Assembly (NCBI GenBank): GCA_010015745.1 | Contig: ML978283.1 | Coordinates: forward strand, 1-64,000 | Origin: Setomelanomma holmii | Lineage: Eukaryota; Ascomycota; Dothideomycetes; Pleosporales; Phaeosphaeriaceae | Length of the DNA stretch: 64,000 bases | Direction: 5' to 3' | Shown here: positions 10,362-22,394 of the stretch, one piece after another | Layout of the letters: every line of letters begins with the position of its first letter | Numbering within the stretch: position 1 is the first letter of the stretch | Program-made: the position numbers and the translations under genes | Notes under the pieces: model-generated | The model's database searches: none | Seen by the model: only the letters and a program-made list of their open reading frames with translations | Told to the model about the DNA's origin: nothing

Positions 10362-13300
10362 TCATCGCCGCATAGGACTCCTAAACCCTACACCACCGAA
10401 TGCATTTCCCTTCTTCGGCGTCGTCATCGGCTCCGGCGTGTCCCTGCCAGTGCTACTCGCGACACCCGTGCCAAGCCTGCCATTTCCACCCATCGCCGCA
10501 CCGCCGCTTCCGGGCGCCTTGAACTTGACCTGACTTCCCGTCGCGTAGATGTCGTTCAGCATCGGCTCCAGGACACCCGCGTCCACGAATTCTTGATACT
10601 TCCTCCACAACTTTAGCGCTGTCGTCGCGTCCTCAATACTGTCGTGCGTGTCTTGCTGAATCTGCTCTTTGAGCACGCACCAAGCCAAGAACTTCAGGTT
10701 CAGCTTCCTCTTGAAGTCGGGCAGGAAGAAGTGGTTGCTCGTGTCCACGACCTGCGCTTTTGGCACGTGGATGTTGATCGTGCGGAAGTCGTTGGCAAGA
10801 GAGTGGCCGACAAAGACGCAGCCTAGGTTCAGCAGAAGCCAAAGCTTCTTGTAGGCGTGCTTGAGACTAACAGGTGCATGCGGCGACGTCTCGCGATTCA
10901 AGTCGCCTGGTGAGATGCCTGACCATTCGGTAAGGTAGTCGACGACTTGCTCGGTGACCGCAATGTAGTCGTCAATGAATGGTAGGCCTGCAAGCTCACC
11001 CTCACCTCGACAGACTGAGACACGCGCAAGACCTTTTCGATCCGGTCGGATGGTCTGCCGAGTGCCGTCTGCCTTCATCTCGATTTCCTCGGCTTGAAGA
11101 CGTATGAACTCTGCATCAATCGCGACAGGGTAGCCAGGTCGCGGTGTTTCTGTTGATGCCTGCAGGAGTTTGAACTTGTCCTCTGGAGGTGCAGCATTCG
11201 ACGACCACCATCGGTACAAGATCGAAGTGTCCAGATTGTCCTTCCACGAGTCGTCGATCTTATTTCTCGCAGCTTTCAGCTCATATGTCAGCACAGACGG
11301 CAGCTTCCAGCTCGGCTCGAAGCGCAGGGCTTCCTCTTTGGGGATGGGCCTGACAAGGAAGTCGTTAAACAGATGCCACCTATCTTCCGCATCAGGCTCG
11401 CGCGATGAAGGGCCAGTGTTGATGGTGGCCACAAGATGAGGCTTTTGGTGTTCTCCGCTGTTAATATCGGCGACAACACCGACCAGCTCATATACCATGA
11501 TATCGAACACGCCGCGCTGCAGGTGCAGTTTCAGGTCCTGGCCCTCGAAGCAATAGAATTGACCTTGATCTACTATGATCCCGATATCTTGTGGAAGCCA
11601 GTTTGGTATGGACCATAAAAGCTTTGCCTCGTGGCTCTGGATCGCAGCATTGAGCACCAAGACGCTAGGAACTGATTGTATCGTCTTTCGCTGCACCATT
11701 TGTTGATATCGATTGCACTTCGTGCACCATCCACGTGTTTGATCTTGTCGCTCGACACTCGCCTTAAGGATTTGAGAGAAAGTGGGCCGTGGTATTCTTG
11801 TATTCTTCATGACATGCTTCGCAGGATACACAAGCTCGTTGACGAAGTTTTTGCCGCCTCGAATGGTCTCATTTGCGCATTGCGCACATCTCATACTCGC
11901 TCTGGCTTGTGTCTCTAGCACTTGGTCCATCAGTGATGGACCACCATGGCTTGGTAGCATCTGTCGAAATTCCTCAGAGATCTTGTCAAGCAGGAACCGG
12001 TTGAGGTTTTGGATCATGCTAGTAAGTGCAACATTCGGTGCAAACTCCTCCAGCAAGTTCAGCGATACCGCGTTGGACAGCCCACTGAATGTCTTCAGGA
12101 AATTGGAGGCTTGGCAATTCAGCCCAGCCGCCTTTTCAAGCATGTCGATCAGAAAACCCAGCTCGCACAGCAGACATGACTCGAACAAGCAAGGCGAAGC
12201 CGTATGCTGCAACGCAAGGTTCCGAATCAATGGCGTAAAGCGGAAAAGTTGTAGTAGCGGGTTGGCGTACGAATTGGTGATGTGAGTTTCCAGGCCAGAG
12301 TACGGGGTCTGATTGTAGTACGCAAAATCAAAGTCATCCACGCCAAACTTGCTGTACTTGATCTCGACGTTCCCATACATTGCGGGAACATCCTTTCGAG
12401 TCACGTCATCGAGGTGTAGGTCGGTAAGTGTCTCCATGGTCTCCACGGCTTTCGCATCTGTTTCGCTCGGTGACTGTGATGCTCGTGCCTTCTCGCTTAG
12501 GAATTTGGGTGGCGTCAAGGAGTCACTCGACCTGTCTGTTTGTCGCGTGATCTCCAGTTGGTTTCTGCGCTTCGTCCGAGGATTCTTTGCAAAGAAGCCC
12601 ATGTCAGTACGTGCCATGCTGCTCAGTATGGCACTGTCAATCTTTGCTGGTGGTGCGCCCACTTCGAACACCATGTGGCTAGGCCAACTCGAGAGCAGTG
12701 TTTCTTTGTAGTAAGGCATCCCGATCGTGTTCAAGGGTCTGTACATTGTCAGCTTTGAACATGCACGAATATGGCTGTGACTTACGTGTCGAGGCTCCAG
12801 TCCATCGAGGGTGGTTGCACTGCATGATCTGCAAATTCTGTAGGATTGCTGTACTCAGGAAAGTGCACCTTTGTAGGTGAGCCCCACAAGTGTATATTAG
12901 AGTTCGAATCGGCCAACGCAAATGCCTCGCCAGAAGGAGCCATCTCGAACCCGGCCAAGTACGAGTCGTACAGATTGATCTGTCGCAAATTTGCAGAGTC
13001 CGGGTTCATGAGGTCGATAACCTGCATCTGGCCGTTTTGCGATGCTATGATGGCGGTAGTCGACATGCGCGGATGCATACGGACAAAGGCTGCACCAGTA
13101 TGGAAAGGGATGGGTGGTAGTTGTTTCAAGGTCTTCAGCGAGAAGACATTGGTGAACGGATCTAACATGTAAGCATACTGCTGCCGTGGAGACCATCCGC
13201 ATGTTGCAAGGAAATCGCCTTTTGCATCCATATCGCTGATACTGCCAGTGTGACCTTCGAAGACTTTGATGACGGAAAGTGATCCCGAGTCGAGAATGTG

Positions 13301-14065
13301 GATGCCGCCATTCTTAGTTGCGGCGCACAGATACTGACCAGCACGCTTCATGATCGTGTATTGCGCATCGACAGGAAGCTGCAGGGCGTCAGATTTCATC
13401 GGTCGCACAGCAGATCTTTCCAACCCACCGTATCTGTCACAATTCCCTTCTCCACGTCCACCTTGAACATCTGGTCCTGGCACCCTGCGACCAGAATCTC
13501 GCGTGTGCCTTTGGAGGTGAAGTTCATACATTTCAGATCCTTGAAATCGGGGCTTCTATACCCTATGCATTAGCAACTTCCCCGAATGCTTATGCTACTC
13601 AACATACGTCAAGTGCCATTGTGTTATGCCGCGGCGGTGTGCGTAGTGAACGCTCTGTCTGGAGATGGAGAGAACGCCCTTGTCTGTGAACAGAAATTGC
13701 TTAACAGGACCGTCGGCGACTGCGTGTCCGCGGTACGAGGTATAGCGTTCGAGTTGAGGACCGTAGAAGGAGGTTACACGTCCCTAATGCGCGTTAGTCG
13801 GAAGGTATGCATTAAAGGCTGAGCAACGTACTCACTTGGTTGTTGCCCGTCCACAGCAATTCCTGTGTTGTGTCGAATGCGAAGGTCGAGACGGGTGTAG
13901 CAGGATGATGCGGCCCAGGAGGAGGTAGCTGAGCAATCGCTAGCTGTGACGCTGTGAGCTATTGTGTTCGTGCCAGTATGCGCTACCTTCACGGCTGAGA
14001 TGCGCGATGCGCGTGCGGCTCTTGGGTGATCGGTGTAGCTTTACCTCATCCCAGTCCGCTTCCAT
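10362..14065 (-). CDS. PAN2: PAN2, catalytic subunit of the PAN2-PAN3 poly(A) nuclease
   Basis: Cytoplasmic deadenylase that trims mRNA poly(A) tails together with PAN3. Six exons on the minus strand: 14045-14065, 13836-13943, 13608-13783, 13429-13555, 12786-13378 and 10362-12738, giving 1133 residues, normal for the family. Domain order: N-terminal WD40 propeller (LLWTGNN, GRVTSFYGPQLERYTSYRGH, GTREILVAGCQDQMFKVDVE), a PAN3-binding linker, an inactive ubiquitin-hydrolase-like domain with zinc-binding cysteine pairs (RCAQCANE; WCTKCNRY), then a DEDDh exonuclease. The catalytic acids are visible in VAIDAEFIRLQ (D, E), VGHSLANDFRTINI (D) and HDSIEDATTALKLW (H, D). The tail is glycine-rich. The tiny first exon (MEADWDE) was chosen because it gives the family's usual start and joins in frame to LAIAQLPPPGP. 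Confidence 0.95.
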
Positions 14066-15087
14066 GATCACGACGCGTACTTTGTTTCACTCGTCCTTGA
14101 ACGTGCCCCCAACATGCCTCGGCCCTCCTCGTTGACGTTCGAAAAGCGCGTCGGGCGGCATAGGTTGTGGGGTGAAGTCGGAGCTGCGATGCGGGATGAT
14201 GCGCGGCTGGTGGGGCAGACAAAGCGTCAGGAACAGCCTGGTCGCATGCAGGGTCTACTGCAACGCTAGGTCATGTTCAAGACACCAAAGGATTATGACA
14301 TATGGTCTGCGCATTCATTCTGATTAAGACTCGCCGGGAACTTCTGGCGATCGCGAAGGAAATCAAGTTCCAGGTTCACTGACGAAGGTTACCAAGAGCA
14401 TGCGTTGGCAGGCTCTTCGGTAGCCATCATAATGGTCAAGGTATTGTAACAGACATGAGGTAAGTACGTTGGATTCTTGCTTCTACATATAGTTGCCCTG
14501 AACCCAAGGAAAATGGCTACATCCTCCCTGAATTAATCCCGTCCTGATCTTAAGGCCAAAAGGGGAATGAGTATGGACAGGGAAGGGGAGCGAATGTACG
14601 TAGGCTGGGCGACGAAACCAACTATCTCAATTACATGCTTACCTCAAGAAGGGCCCCCACTCCACCAAGCTCGCCAGGACACGAATTTGTTATGTGATGC
14701 GCACATCACCAGGGTATCGAACGCCTATGTAGCGGGCCGTGCTTAGTGTGGAGGCTCAGGGGCAGGAGTGAGCGGACTCAGAGTCATACCGTGGAAATGC
14801 AGATGTCGTAACGCCGTAATGATGAAAGAGGTCAAGCTGCCAAAGCAGTCGCCAGTAGCCGAATGTCTTTTCTCGATGATTGTGACTAATGCAAGTCAGC
14901 ATGGCTTCAACCGACAGCTATTGAGCATAACGATGCTCGGTTCGATCAGGCCTGTTCGGGTTTCGAGCACAGAGCGGCTGCTCAAGTCTAGCTCAGGACG
15001 CAATGTAAGCCAGGTCACTTGCATAATGTCATTTTTCGGACTTTACTTTCGTACCTTCAGAAATTATTGTCGTTCAATACACGCCCA
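14066..15087. other. Intergenic, nothing recognised
   Basis: Roughly 1 kb between the start of PAN2 and the stop of the SPF30-like gene, both on the minus strand. It must hold the PAN2 promoter and the downstream gene's 3' untranslated region. The one sizeable open frame (14768-15091 plus) shows no family resemblance or splice partners. Confidence 0.5.
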
Positions 15088-16099
15088 CTAAAAGCGCTTG
15101 CGGTCGCCGTACTCGTCGTCATTGTCAGCATCCGCCTTGTGGTCATAACGCTTGCGCTTGTGGGTTTCGGTCATGCCTTTGCCTGAGCCTGTGAAGCCAA
15201 CTGCCGTAATGTTAGTGAACACCCACCAAGTGGTCGATTCAGAAGGACGTACCTCGGCTGCCAGCTTCTGTGCTCGTGCGAAACATGGACTCCTTCTTGG
15301 GAATCTTCTTCCCTGCTTTTGCTTGGAAGTCTTGCCAGTTACTTTGCCTCTTCTTGAGTTGTCCCTTGTTGGCTATCCTGCTCTTCTTCTTCACCTCCTC
15401 GTCTTCAACGACGTTCTTCTTCGCAAGGTGTGCATTGGGATTGACGGAGGCGGGTCCAGAGATGACGTGCGGAGTTGAGGTGACTGGTGCAGCCTGTGAA
15501 GGAGCAGCAGCCGGCTCGGGCTCACGCTTCCTCTTGCTCGGCAAGGGACGTACAGCCGTGTGATCGATCGTGATACTGTCGTCGTACTCGATAAATCGTA
15601 CTAGATACTTGGGCGCAGACGATGAGCCGAGAACACTCTGGACCTTTGCCTTATACCATGACCGATCTGTCCACTGCGCCTCAACCACGTCTCCCGGACC
15701 GAAGGACACCGGTTTCTCGGGCTCTTGTTTCTCAAGCGTCTTGCGTAGTAGAGGGTGCTTCTCAGGGTCGAACTTGGGCGCGGCTGGTTGTGTCTTCTGC
15801 GGCAGCTGGGCTTCGAGATCGGCGAGTTGGGGCCGCATTTTAGCGAGTTTGCCTTCCTGGTCTTTGATGTATGTTTTCATCTCTTGCTCCAAAGCCTCGA
15901 GCTCTGAGGTTCGACCTTCAATTTCGATCAGTTGCGTCACATCTTTGAGCTTCATACTTAGTTAGTGAGCTTCTAGGAATGTAGCAATCCGCCTTACCGA
16001 TTGCTCCCACTGCTCTAGAGTTTCCTCTTCTTTCCTGATCTCGTCTTTCTTGAGCCAGTGGGCATCGTTGAGTTCCTTGAGTGCCTTGATGTCCGCCAT
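15088..16099 (-). CDS. SPF30/SMNDC1-like Tudor-domain splicing factor
   Basis: Three exons: 15998-16099, 15253-15949 and 15088-15200, total 303 residues. The N-terminus is a charged helical segment (MADIKALKELNDAHWLKKDE, then ELEALEQEMKTYIKDQEGKL), followed by a Tudor domain at mid-protein (FGPGDVVEAQWTDRSWYKAK; YLVRFIEYDDSITIDHTAVR) and a basic C-terminal region ending KESMFRTSTEAGSRVGFTGSG and a Lys/Arg/Asp-rich tail. That order matches survival-motor-neuron-like SPF30, a nuclear spliceosome assembly factor whose Tudor domain binds symmetrically dimethylated arginine on Sm proteins. The acceptor of exon 2 was placed at 15949 because the next one upstream leads straight to a stop. Family call good; role inferred from homologues. 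Confidence 0.85.
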
Positions 16100-16589
16100 G
16101 ATATCGTCGGGAAGGTCGTGGCTCTGCCGAAAGAGCGGATGTGGTGGGGGTTTTCCTAGTCGTTGTGAGTCGTAGAGTCGCGAACTAGGCAAGTCGCGAT
16201 GCGGTTGACGCTAGCGTCCGCGTGCTTGGCGGCGGCCCACTTTCGTCAGCCCTACCATCTTCACCTCTAGAAAGTCATAGGAATGCCGAGTATGCCGAAG
16301 AGCGATAGAGCTTCACGAGCACGCCGAACCCCGCGCAAAATGAACACTTTACTCGGTAAGTTTGACGAGTCTCGGATCATCAAAGCGCTCATGCATGCAC
16401 AGATTTTGTGAATCTTAAACCCGATCACATCAATCTAGTAGGCACTGAGGGTAGCGCAATACCAGGTGCATACGATACAAGACATAGACTTGATTCTCTG
16501 CGTGCCTGAGTCACCCGTGGCATATGGTGTGGAAACATCCCACACAACCTTTTCGAGCAAGTTGCCGTGGGTGCATGCTGCGCATAGAT

Positions 16590-17045
16590 TGGTCCGGTCT
16601 GCCTGCCGTCACGTCTGATCGACGACAGCAGCTCTCCACATATATCGCTTGGTATATTTGACTCATCCAAAAAATCGTGATAAGAAGATGCTCACCATCA
16701 TGGCTGAAGCCGGCCAGCAAACAGAAGTCTTTGTTGCAGTACCACAGTAGGGCAAGCCTCGAAGGCTGTTCGGCATTCTCGAAGGATGCGCCAAGACTAT
16801 GTCGGACTTGAAGCACAGCCTCAGCGACAATCGACTTTGCTGGAAAAGATGCGAAAGTCAGGTTGGATAAGTGAGCCCACGGAGATCACGACGTCATATG
16901 CGTGCCTAGAGAGCAGCGATAAAGAAACTGAGTGCATGGGAGTCTCACCCTGCCAGGAACAGTTGCGTGATCTGCTCTCTAGTTCTCTGTAGAATGCCTT
17001 CGATACCCCACCATGCTTATCAATCAGCTCCTGCGCCCATCTCAC
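16590..17045 (-). CDS. Possible hypothetical gene or remnant, no valid start found
   Basis: Two coding-looking pieces can be spliced on the minus strand: one reading WAQELIDKHGGVSKAFYREL and onward to SRNCSWQ, and one reading KSIVAEAVLQVRHSLGASFE and onward to WYCNKDFCLLAGFSHD. They join through a GTGAGA...TTCCAG intron (about 16844-16955), and a further GTGAGC donor follows near 16699. No ATG precedes the first piece; an in-frame stop lies just upstream, so an upstream exon or decay must be assumed. I recognise no family. This may be a real small gene or a relic; it is reported because spliced frame and donor/acceptor quality are better than chance shadows nearby. Confidence 0.3.
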
Positions 17046-17691
17046 ACCCGCCTTTCATGACTGAACCCAGCCACAACCAATCACTGTTGCTCGCACTGCA
17101 GAGACCGCCCACTTGTTCGCCGCTTCTGGAGGCTTACGGGCTTCGCTCTGACGACTCGCCTGTTCCAAATTTGCCAGGGTAACGGGGGAACTAGGCCTCC
17201 GACTACGAGGCTATCGACCGCCGACATAACACCTTTGCTCTTTCACTCTGTCATCGCCTTCAGCAAGAGATTCGTGAACAGTCGCCTGTCGTCCCTCGTG
17301 GGATCCAACGATTGCGCCCCGTGCGCAAAACCCTCCAAACCCTAGACAAGCTCCTCTACACCTGTCGACTCGCTCGGCGGACCTCCCGCGTGGACCCGCT
17401 CTACAGGCTACTGTGGTTTCTTCCTTCGTGCTGCGTGCGTCATATATACACCTCTCCAAAGCTTGAGGCCGCGCATCTTTCGGCAGGAAGCGTTGGTCCT
17501 GGGTGGCGAAAAACCCACCTTAGCAGTGTCAGACCGACTACAGACCCCTCCATAACGCAGCCATCCGACTGCGACATCCTCGGAGTTAATTGCAGTACCG
17601 CGGAAGACCCATTCGTCTCCATCGTCTCTAAGATCGCCTTCAGGCATCTCACCCGTCTCTCTCTACTGCCCACCCCGCATCGTCATTCGCG
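17046..17691. promoter_or_regulatory. Upstream region and probable 5' leader of the AP-1-like gene
   Basis: About 650 bp of CT-rich sequence precede the bZIP start codon, with pyrimidine-rich stretches typical of fungal transcription start regions. The overlapping open frames here (17312-17935 plus, 17408-17673 minus) look like chance. No AP-1 site or other operator can be assigned with confidence. Confidence 0.35.
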
Positions 17692-19642
17692 ATGGCTGGA
17701 ACCACGAACGACTTCCAGAACGGGACGCCCTTCTACCTCGACGCGACCCAGCAAGACCTCCTCTTGGCCGCGCTTGCCTCGAATAATCAGAACCCCAACG
17801 ACATCTTCTCAACTGGTCTCGATGTCAAGAACCCTGTCGGCAATTCGCAGTTTCAGTACCCCACCGACAGCGTTGACCCCACGTTCTTTACCTCTCCGCA
17901 GCAGAGTACACCTGCAAATGCTTTCAACAACATAAATATGGACGAGAGTCCCTTCGTCGACTACCTCGATGGCGACAACAGCTTCGACTTTGACAACGCA
18001 GACGGTGATCTCATGATCGGTTCGCTCCCTGGAGACTCTCCCAATGGAGACTCCAACGAGAAGCGAAAGAGCCCTGATGATGATGCTGACGAAGATGAGG
18101 GCGGCGGCAAACGTCGAGAGGGTGAAGATAAGCAGGCGAAGAAGCCAGGTCGTAAACCACTAACTTCTGAGCCCACGACAGTAGGTCTCACCTGCAGGAC
18201 GTGCTTCTCAACAGTACTAACATAGGACTCAGAAACGCAAAGCGCAAAACCGAGCTGCACAGCGGGCGTTCCGCGAGAGGAAAGAGAAGCATTTGAAAGA
18301 CCTCGAGACCAAAGTACAGGAACTTGAAAAGGCATCGGATGCCGCAAATCATGAGAATGGTCTTTTGCGCGGTCAGGTCCAGCGATTGCAGATGGAACTT
18401 CGCGAATACCGAAAGCGTTTGTCGCTTAACAGCAGTGGTTTGAACCGTACTCCACCGCTAGCTTCAGGCTTTAGTTCGATGCTAAACAATAGCAACAACA
18501 ACTTTTCGTTCGACTTCCCGCGATTCGGCGGACTTCCTGGTGGCCAGTTGCTCGACAATGGACCACTCTCCAAGAACAAGAATGCCTCTGTCTCATCGAA
18601 CGCTTCTGGGCGGCACAATAGCACTGGACAAGGCGTCATCCCTGTCACCCAGGCCAATGGCTCACTTACGGGTTCGCCTGGTCCGATCAGCAACAGCCCT
18701 GCGACGAATGGTGCGCAGCGCAACAACAGCCTCAATGGCTTCTTTGGCTTCAACAGCAATGGCACATCCAGTAACGCGAACCGCGCCAGCACTGACAGCT
18801 CTTCGACGGCACAATCGCGTGTGTTCCAGTTCAACAGTGGCTCATCCACACATTCTGATTCTCCTTCGTCCTCTACCTCACCAACGGGTGGCCAAGATTC
18901 GTCGTGTGGAACATCGCCAGAGCCGAGCCACCAGTCGCCTAGTCAGCCGAAGGATACAATCGCAGATGGTTATGTGTGTCATGGCAACTCGGAAGGTGAG
19001 GTTCTCTTCTGCGAAAAACTCAACATGGCCTGCGGAAATCCTCGCAACCCCGTGCCTCGTGCGATGTCAATGTCCAAGTCTGACGACAAACCCGCTGCAG
19101 TCACAACCACCTCTAAATCACCCACACCTTTGCCCAATGGCATCGATTACTTCGCGAACCAGAACGGCGGTCAATTCGATCCTACCCTCTTCGGCGAATA
19201 CCGTGATACACAGACTGCTATCGTCGGTGATGGCGACTTCACTGGTGGCTTCTTCAACGATGCTTTCTTGAACGCAGGCTACGGCAGTCCGTTCCACTTT
19301 GGTGACACACCGGCGGTGCAGAAGCCAAATCCCCTCGAGGAGATTGAGCGCATACAAGACGGTGAAGACGAGGTCGTTCCTGGCGATGACATCAACTCGA
19401 TGCTCAATTGCCATAAGATTTGGTCTGTATACCCCAATTCGCTTGACGTCGCTTGCACACTGACACTCTCCAGGGACAAGCTTTCAAGTCGCCCAGACTT
19501 CAAGGACGGCACCATCGACATCGACAATTTGTGTTCTGAGCTACGCGCTAAGGCTCGGTGTTCGGAAAGTGGAGTCGTGGTTGATCACAAGGATGTTGAA
19601 GCAGCTTTGAAGCGCCTGCCAAAGGATACCGTATCCGTATAA
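17692..19642 (+). CDS. AP-1-like bZIP transcription factor (Yap1/Pap1/NapA family)
   Basis: Redox-regulated transcription factor that in fungi controls oxidative-stress genes. Exons 17692-18180 and 18233-19642 give 632 residues. The basic region KRKAQNRAAQRAFRERKEKH starts at residue 164 right after the splice, followed by a leucine-zipper coiled coil (LETKVQELEKASDAANHENG). A long Ser/Asn-rich middle holds an N-terminal cysteine-rich domain (VCHGNSEGEVLFCEKLNMAC), and the C-terminus has the second cysteine-rich domain (NLCSELRAKARCSESGVV, plus a cysteine in INSMLNCHKIW). In Yap1 these two Cys clusters form peroxide-induced disulfides that mask the C-terminal nuclear export signal; the same architecture implies Crm1-dependent export here. 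The acceptor at 18232 (CTCAG) was chosen over a nearer TAG because only it restores the basic region. Confidence 0.93.
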
Positions 19643-20554
19643 ATGGCTTGGAATCACGCATGGGATCGCGCGGTATAGGTGCTATGGTGTTTTTTGATGT
19701 TTTTTTCTCTCCTTTGGCACTCCCAGTCACTCGCTCACCGCTTTCAGGCGCCTTGACACCTGCGACGATATGACGAGATTTGATGTTCCATGTGGAGGAT
19801 TGGGCACTCGGCGTTCATTTGGCGATGAGGAGGCAGGTCTCAAGCTACCCACAGCTTTGGATGACCAGGGGACGGACTTACGAAAAGGATCGGCTCGACA
19901 TGGTGAACATACTCAACTTTTGACGATGCCTGATAGTTGAATGCAATTACTTCAAGTAAATCTGGTTTCGCAGTCATCGTTCGAAACTGTGGAAAGTGTA
20001 ATCTGCATTTTTTTCTTCATGAAGCAAGCTTCCTTCCCTGCACGTAGAATTTGGCAATCGCGACCACCAACGACGAACGCCGTCCCCTGCACACGACGAG
20101 CATTGGAAGGAGCTAACGACCTCAAAGCGCGAGACCCTTACCAATCATAGCAAGATCTGCCGAGAACACCAAGAAATCCCTCTGAGTGTCTAAACCACAC
20201 CCAGCTGGTCTTCATAGAGACAGGAGACCTCGACTGTGCAAAAATAGAGTATACAAGTTCGCGTAGTCCTACCCTACACCTACTTCTAAATGTGCAAAAG
20301 CTCAGAGAATTACAAGCCCTTATAGATATTGTCTCCCATAGACGTTTTATGCTGTGTATTCCCAACAGTTCTTGCTGCTTAACTTTGTGGATGACATTGA
20401 CATAGAATCGATTGGGCTGATATGGTAGTAGCTCTTAGCTTGTGACAACCTAAAACTTGAGCTGCAAGACATCTATACTTTATGCTAGTTCAATTACGGA
20501 TCTCACATTTAGCAGAAAGGTCGGAGTATCAGGAACACATATACCTACTCTATA
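19643..20554. other. Convergent intergenic region, nothing recognised
   Basis: This lies between the 3' ends of the bZIP gene (plus) and the ICP55-type peptidase gene (minus). It has AT-rich stretches with poly-T and no supported gene or RNA. Confidence 0.5.
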
Positions 20555-22083
20555 TTATAATTTCGACTCCGTGCCCTTCAACGCCTGGATATCCGCAACC
20601 TCCTTCACCGCCTCGGTAGTAAGGACATACGGACTCTCCTCATCCACCGCGACACTGTCTTCTATCCTCATGCCTATTCCTCGTGCCCATGCAGGCCATC
20701 GTTCGTCATTGGGGACGTAGATCCCTGGCTCAACTGTGACCACCATGCCATTCTCGAACTGGCGACTCCGCGAGAGTCCGGGACTATCGTGGACGTCGAG
20801 GCCGAGGTAGTGTCCGACATGGTGTGGGAACAGGGTAGATATAGCATCGCTTGACGACATGTCGAAGCCCAAATCAGACAAACCCGCAGAGAGCGAATTC
20901 GATGCGATGGAATGTAGCTTGTCCAGTGAGACACTTGCGCTCGTTCGACATAGTGCTACACAACTCCTTTGCACACTCAGCAACAGGTTATACAAGTCTT
21001 TTTGTGCGGCGCTGAACTTCCCGTTCAATGGCCACGTGCGCGTTATATCTGTAACATATCCGCCATAACTCGCGCCTGCGTCGACGAGGACAAGATCGTT
21101 AGGCTTGAGTTGCATGTCATTTGAGACGTAGTGTATGGTATTCGCGTTGATCCCGCCTGCGACGACGGGAACGTATGCGGGACCGTCGCATAGATCCTGC
21201 TTGAACCAGTAGTCCAGAAAGGCATCGAGATCTTTCTCGCTGGTGAAGGATTGGCGCATTGCGTCTGTGATGGCGCGACCAGAGTGCTGGCCTGCGCGGC
21301 GCATATTGGCCAACTCGGCGGGGCTTTTGATGACGCGCAGCTCGTTGAGAAGAGGACGTAGGGGCTTGATTGACGCTTTGCTGTCCCGGAAGACAGTCGC
21401 GATGCCGCCTGTCCGCGCGGGCTCGGCGCCAGACAGGTATCGCGAGAGGATGTGCTTGTTGATACGACTGCCTGGCAGGTCGGTGTATACGTTCTTGCTG
21501 CGATTCACAATCTTAGGCAAAAGCTTGGGCAGATCGTCAATCGAGCCGGTGATGTCGGCGTTGAAGACTTCCTCAGCGGCCTCGACGCCGGATCGCGGGC
21601 CCTCCCATGCTTCGACACTGGAGTCTTTGGGCCGCACGTAGAGGTGGAATGTATGCTCGTGCTCGTCAAGCTTTTCTATGATGGCGAGCGCATCGGGCTC
21701 GAGGAAGCCGGTCAGGTAGCGGAAGTCGGGGTCTTGGTGGAATTTGTAGAAGACAGCTCCAGAAGCATATTTGAGGTCTGAGGCGGCGAGGACGGCGATG
21801 GAATTTGGTGGGAGCTCTTTGGCGAGCTTGGAGCGGCGCTCGAAGTACTCGAGAGCGGTGATGCCAGGGGTGACTAGACAGACGTGTTAGGGAGACGTCT
21901 GACAAGGTTTCGGACGGTCGTACCTTCCCCGGCTTTGAGCACGTGCGGGTGCGTTTCGTGCAGCGGCTGTCCAAATCTGAGCTCCACGGCAGGAACGCTC
22001 AAGCCTCTCCTTCCCCAAACTCTGGTGTCATGTATACATGTTGCCCGTGCTGTCGGCCGTGCATATCTCAGAAGAGGTCTCAT
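20555..22083 (-). CDS. ICP55: Mitochondrial Xaa-Pro aminopeptidase (ICP55/XPNPEP3 type)
   Basis: Metallopeptidase M24B. Exons 21924-22083 and 20555-21873 give 492 residues. The first exon encodes a Arg/Ser-rich presequence (MRPLLRYARPTARATC...), consistent with mitochondrial import, then the aminopeptidase-P N-terminal domain (TPGITALEYFERRSKLAKEL; FRYLTGFLEPDALAII) and the pita-bread catalytic domain. Metal ligands are visible in DLVLVDAGASYGGYVTDITR (two Asp), HHVGHYLGLDVHD (His), VVTVEPGIYVP (Glu) and GMRIEDSVAV (Glu). In yeast Icp55 removes one residue from matrix proteins after MPP cleavage, stabilising them. Divergent from a SIRT5-like sirtuin 311 bp away. The ICP55 assignment rather than a cytosolic aminopeptidase P rests on the presequence and size. 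Confidence 0.9.
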
Positions 22084-22394
22084 AGTAACACAAACATGGA
22101 AGCCGGCAGCCGTCGATCATGAAGCAGCGGAACGAATCACCAGCATGCGGAAATGGGCATAACTTTCCGGTGAAAGTGCTGCGCTAGCTTATCGATAGTG
22201 CCTCACGCGCTGACGTCGTGGCAGCACAACGTCTCCCCACTTTGGAGACTCGTCCACTTTCCCCAGGTCTTGGTATGTTTGCCTGACACGGGCGACAGCG
22301 CATACATGACACTGTCTCACCGCACTCCTTACCGGTCTGCCTCATATAGAGCACGACTGCCGCCATCCTGTCACTCCCACACATCGCTCGCAGA
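22084..22394. promoter_or_regulatory. Shared divergent promoter region, ICP55-type peptidase / sirtuin
   Basis: The 311 bp between the two start codons must serve both genes. It contains CT-rich tracts on the plus strand just before the sirtuin ATG. No specific factor site is named. Confidence 0.45.

Noticed and set aside
10633..12711. Plus- and minus-frame ORFs overlapping the PAN2 exonuclease exon
   Set aside because: The PAN2 frame carries all catalytic and structural motifs; the others are compositional shadows.
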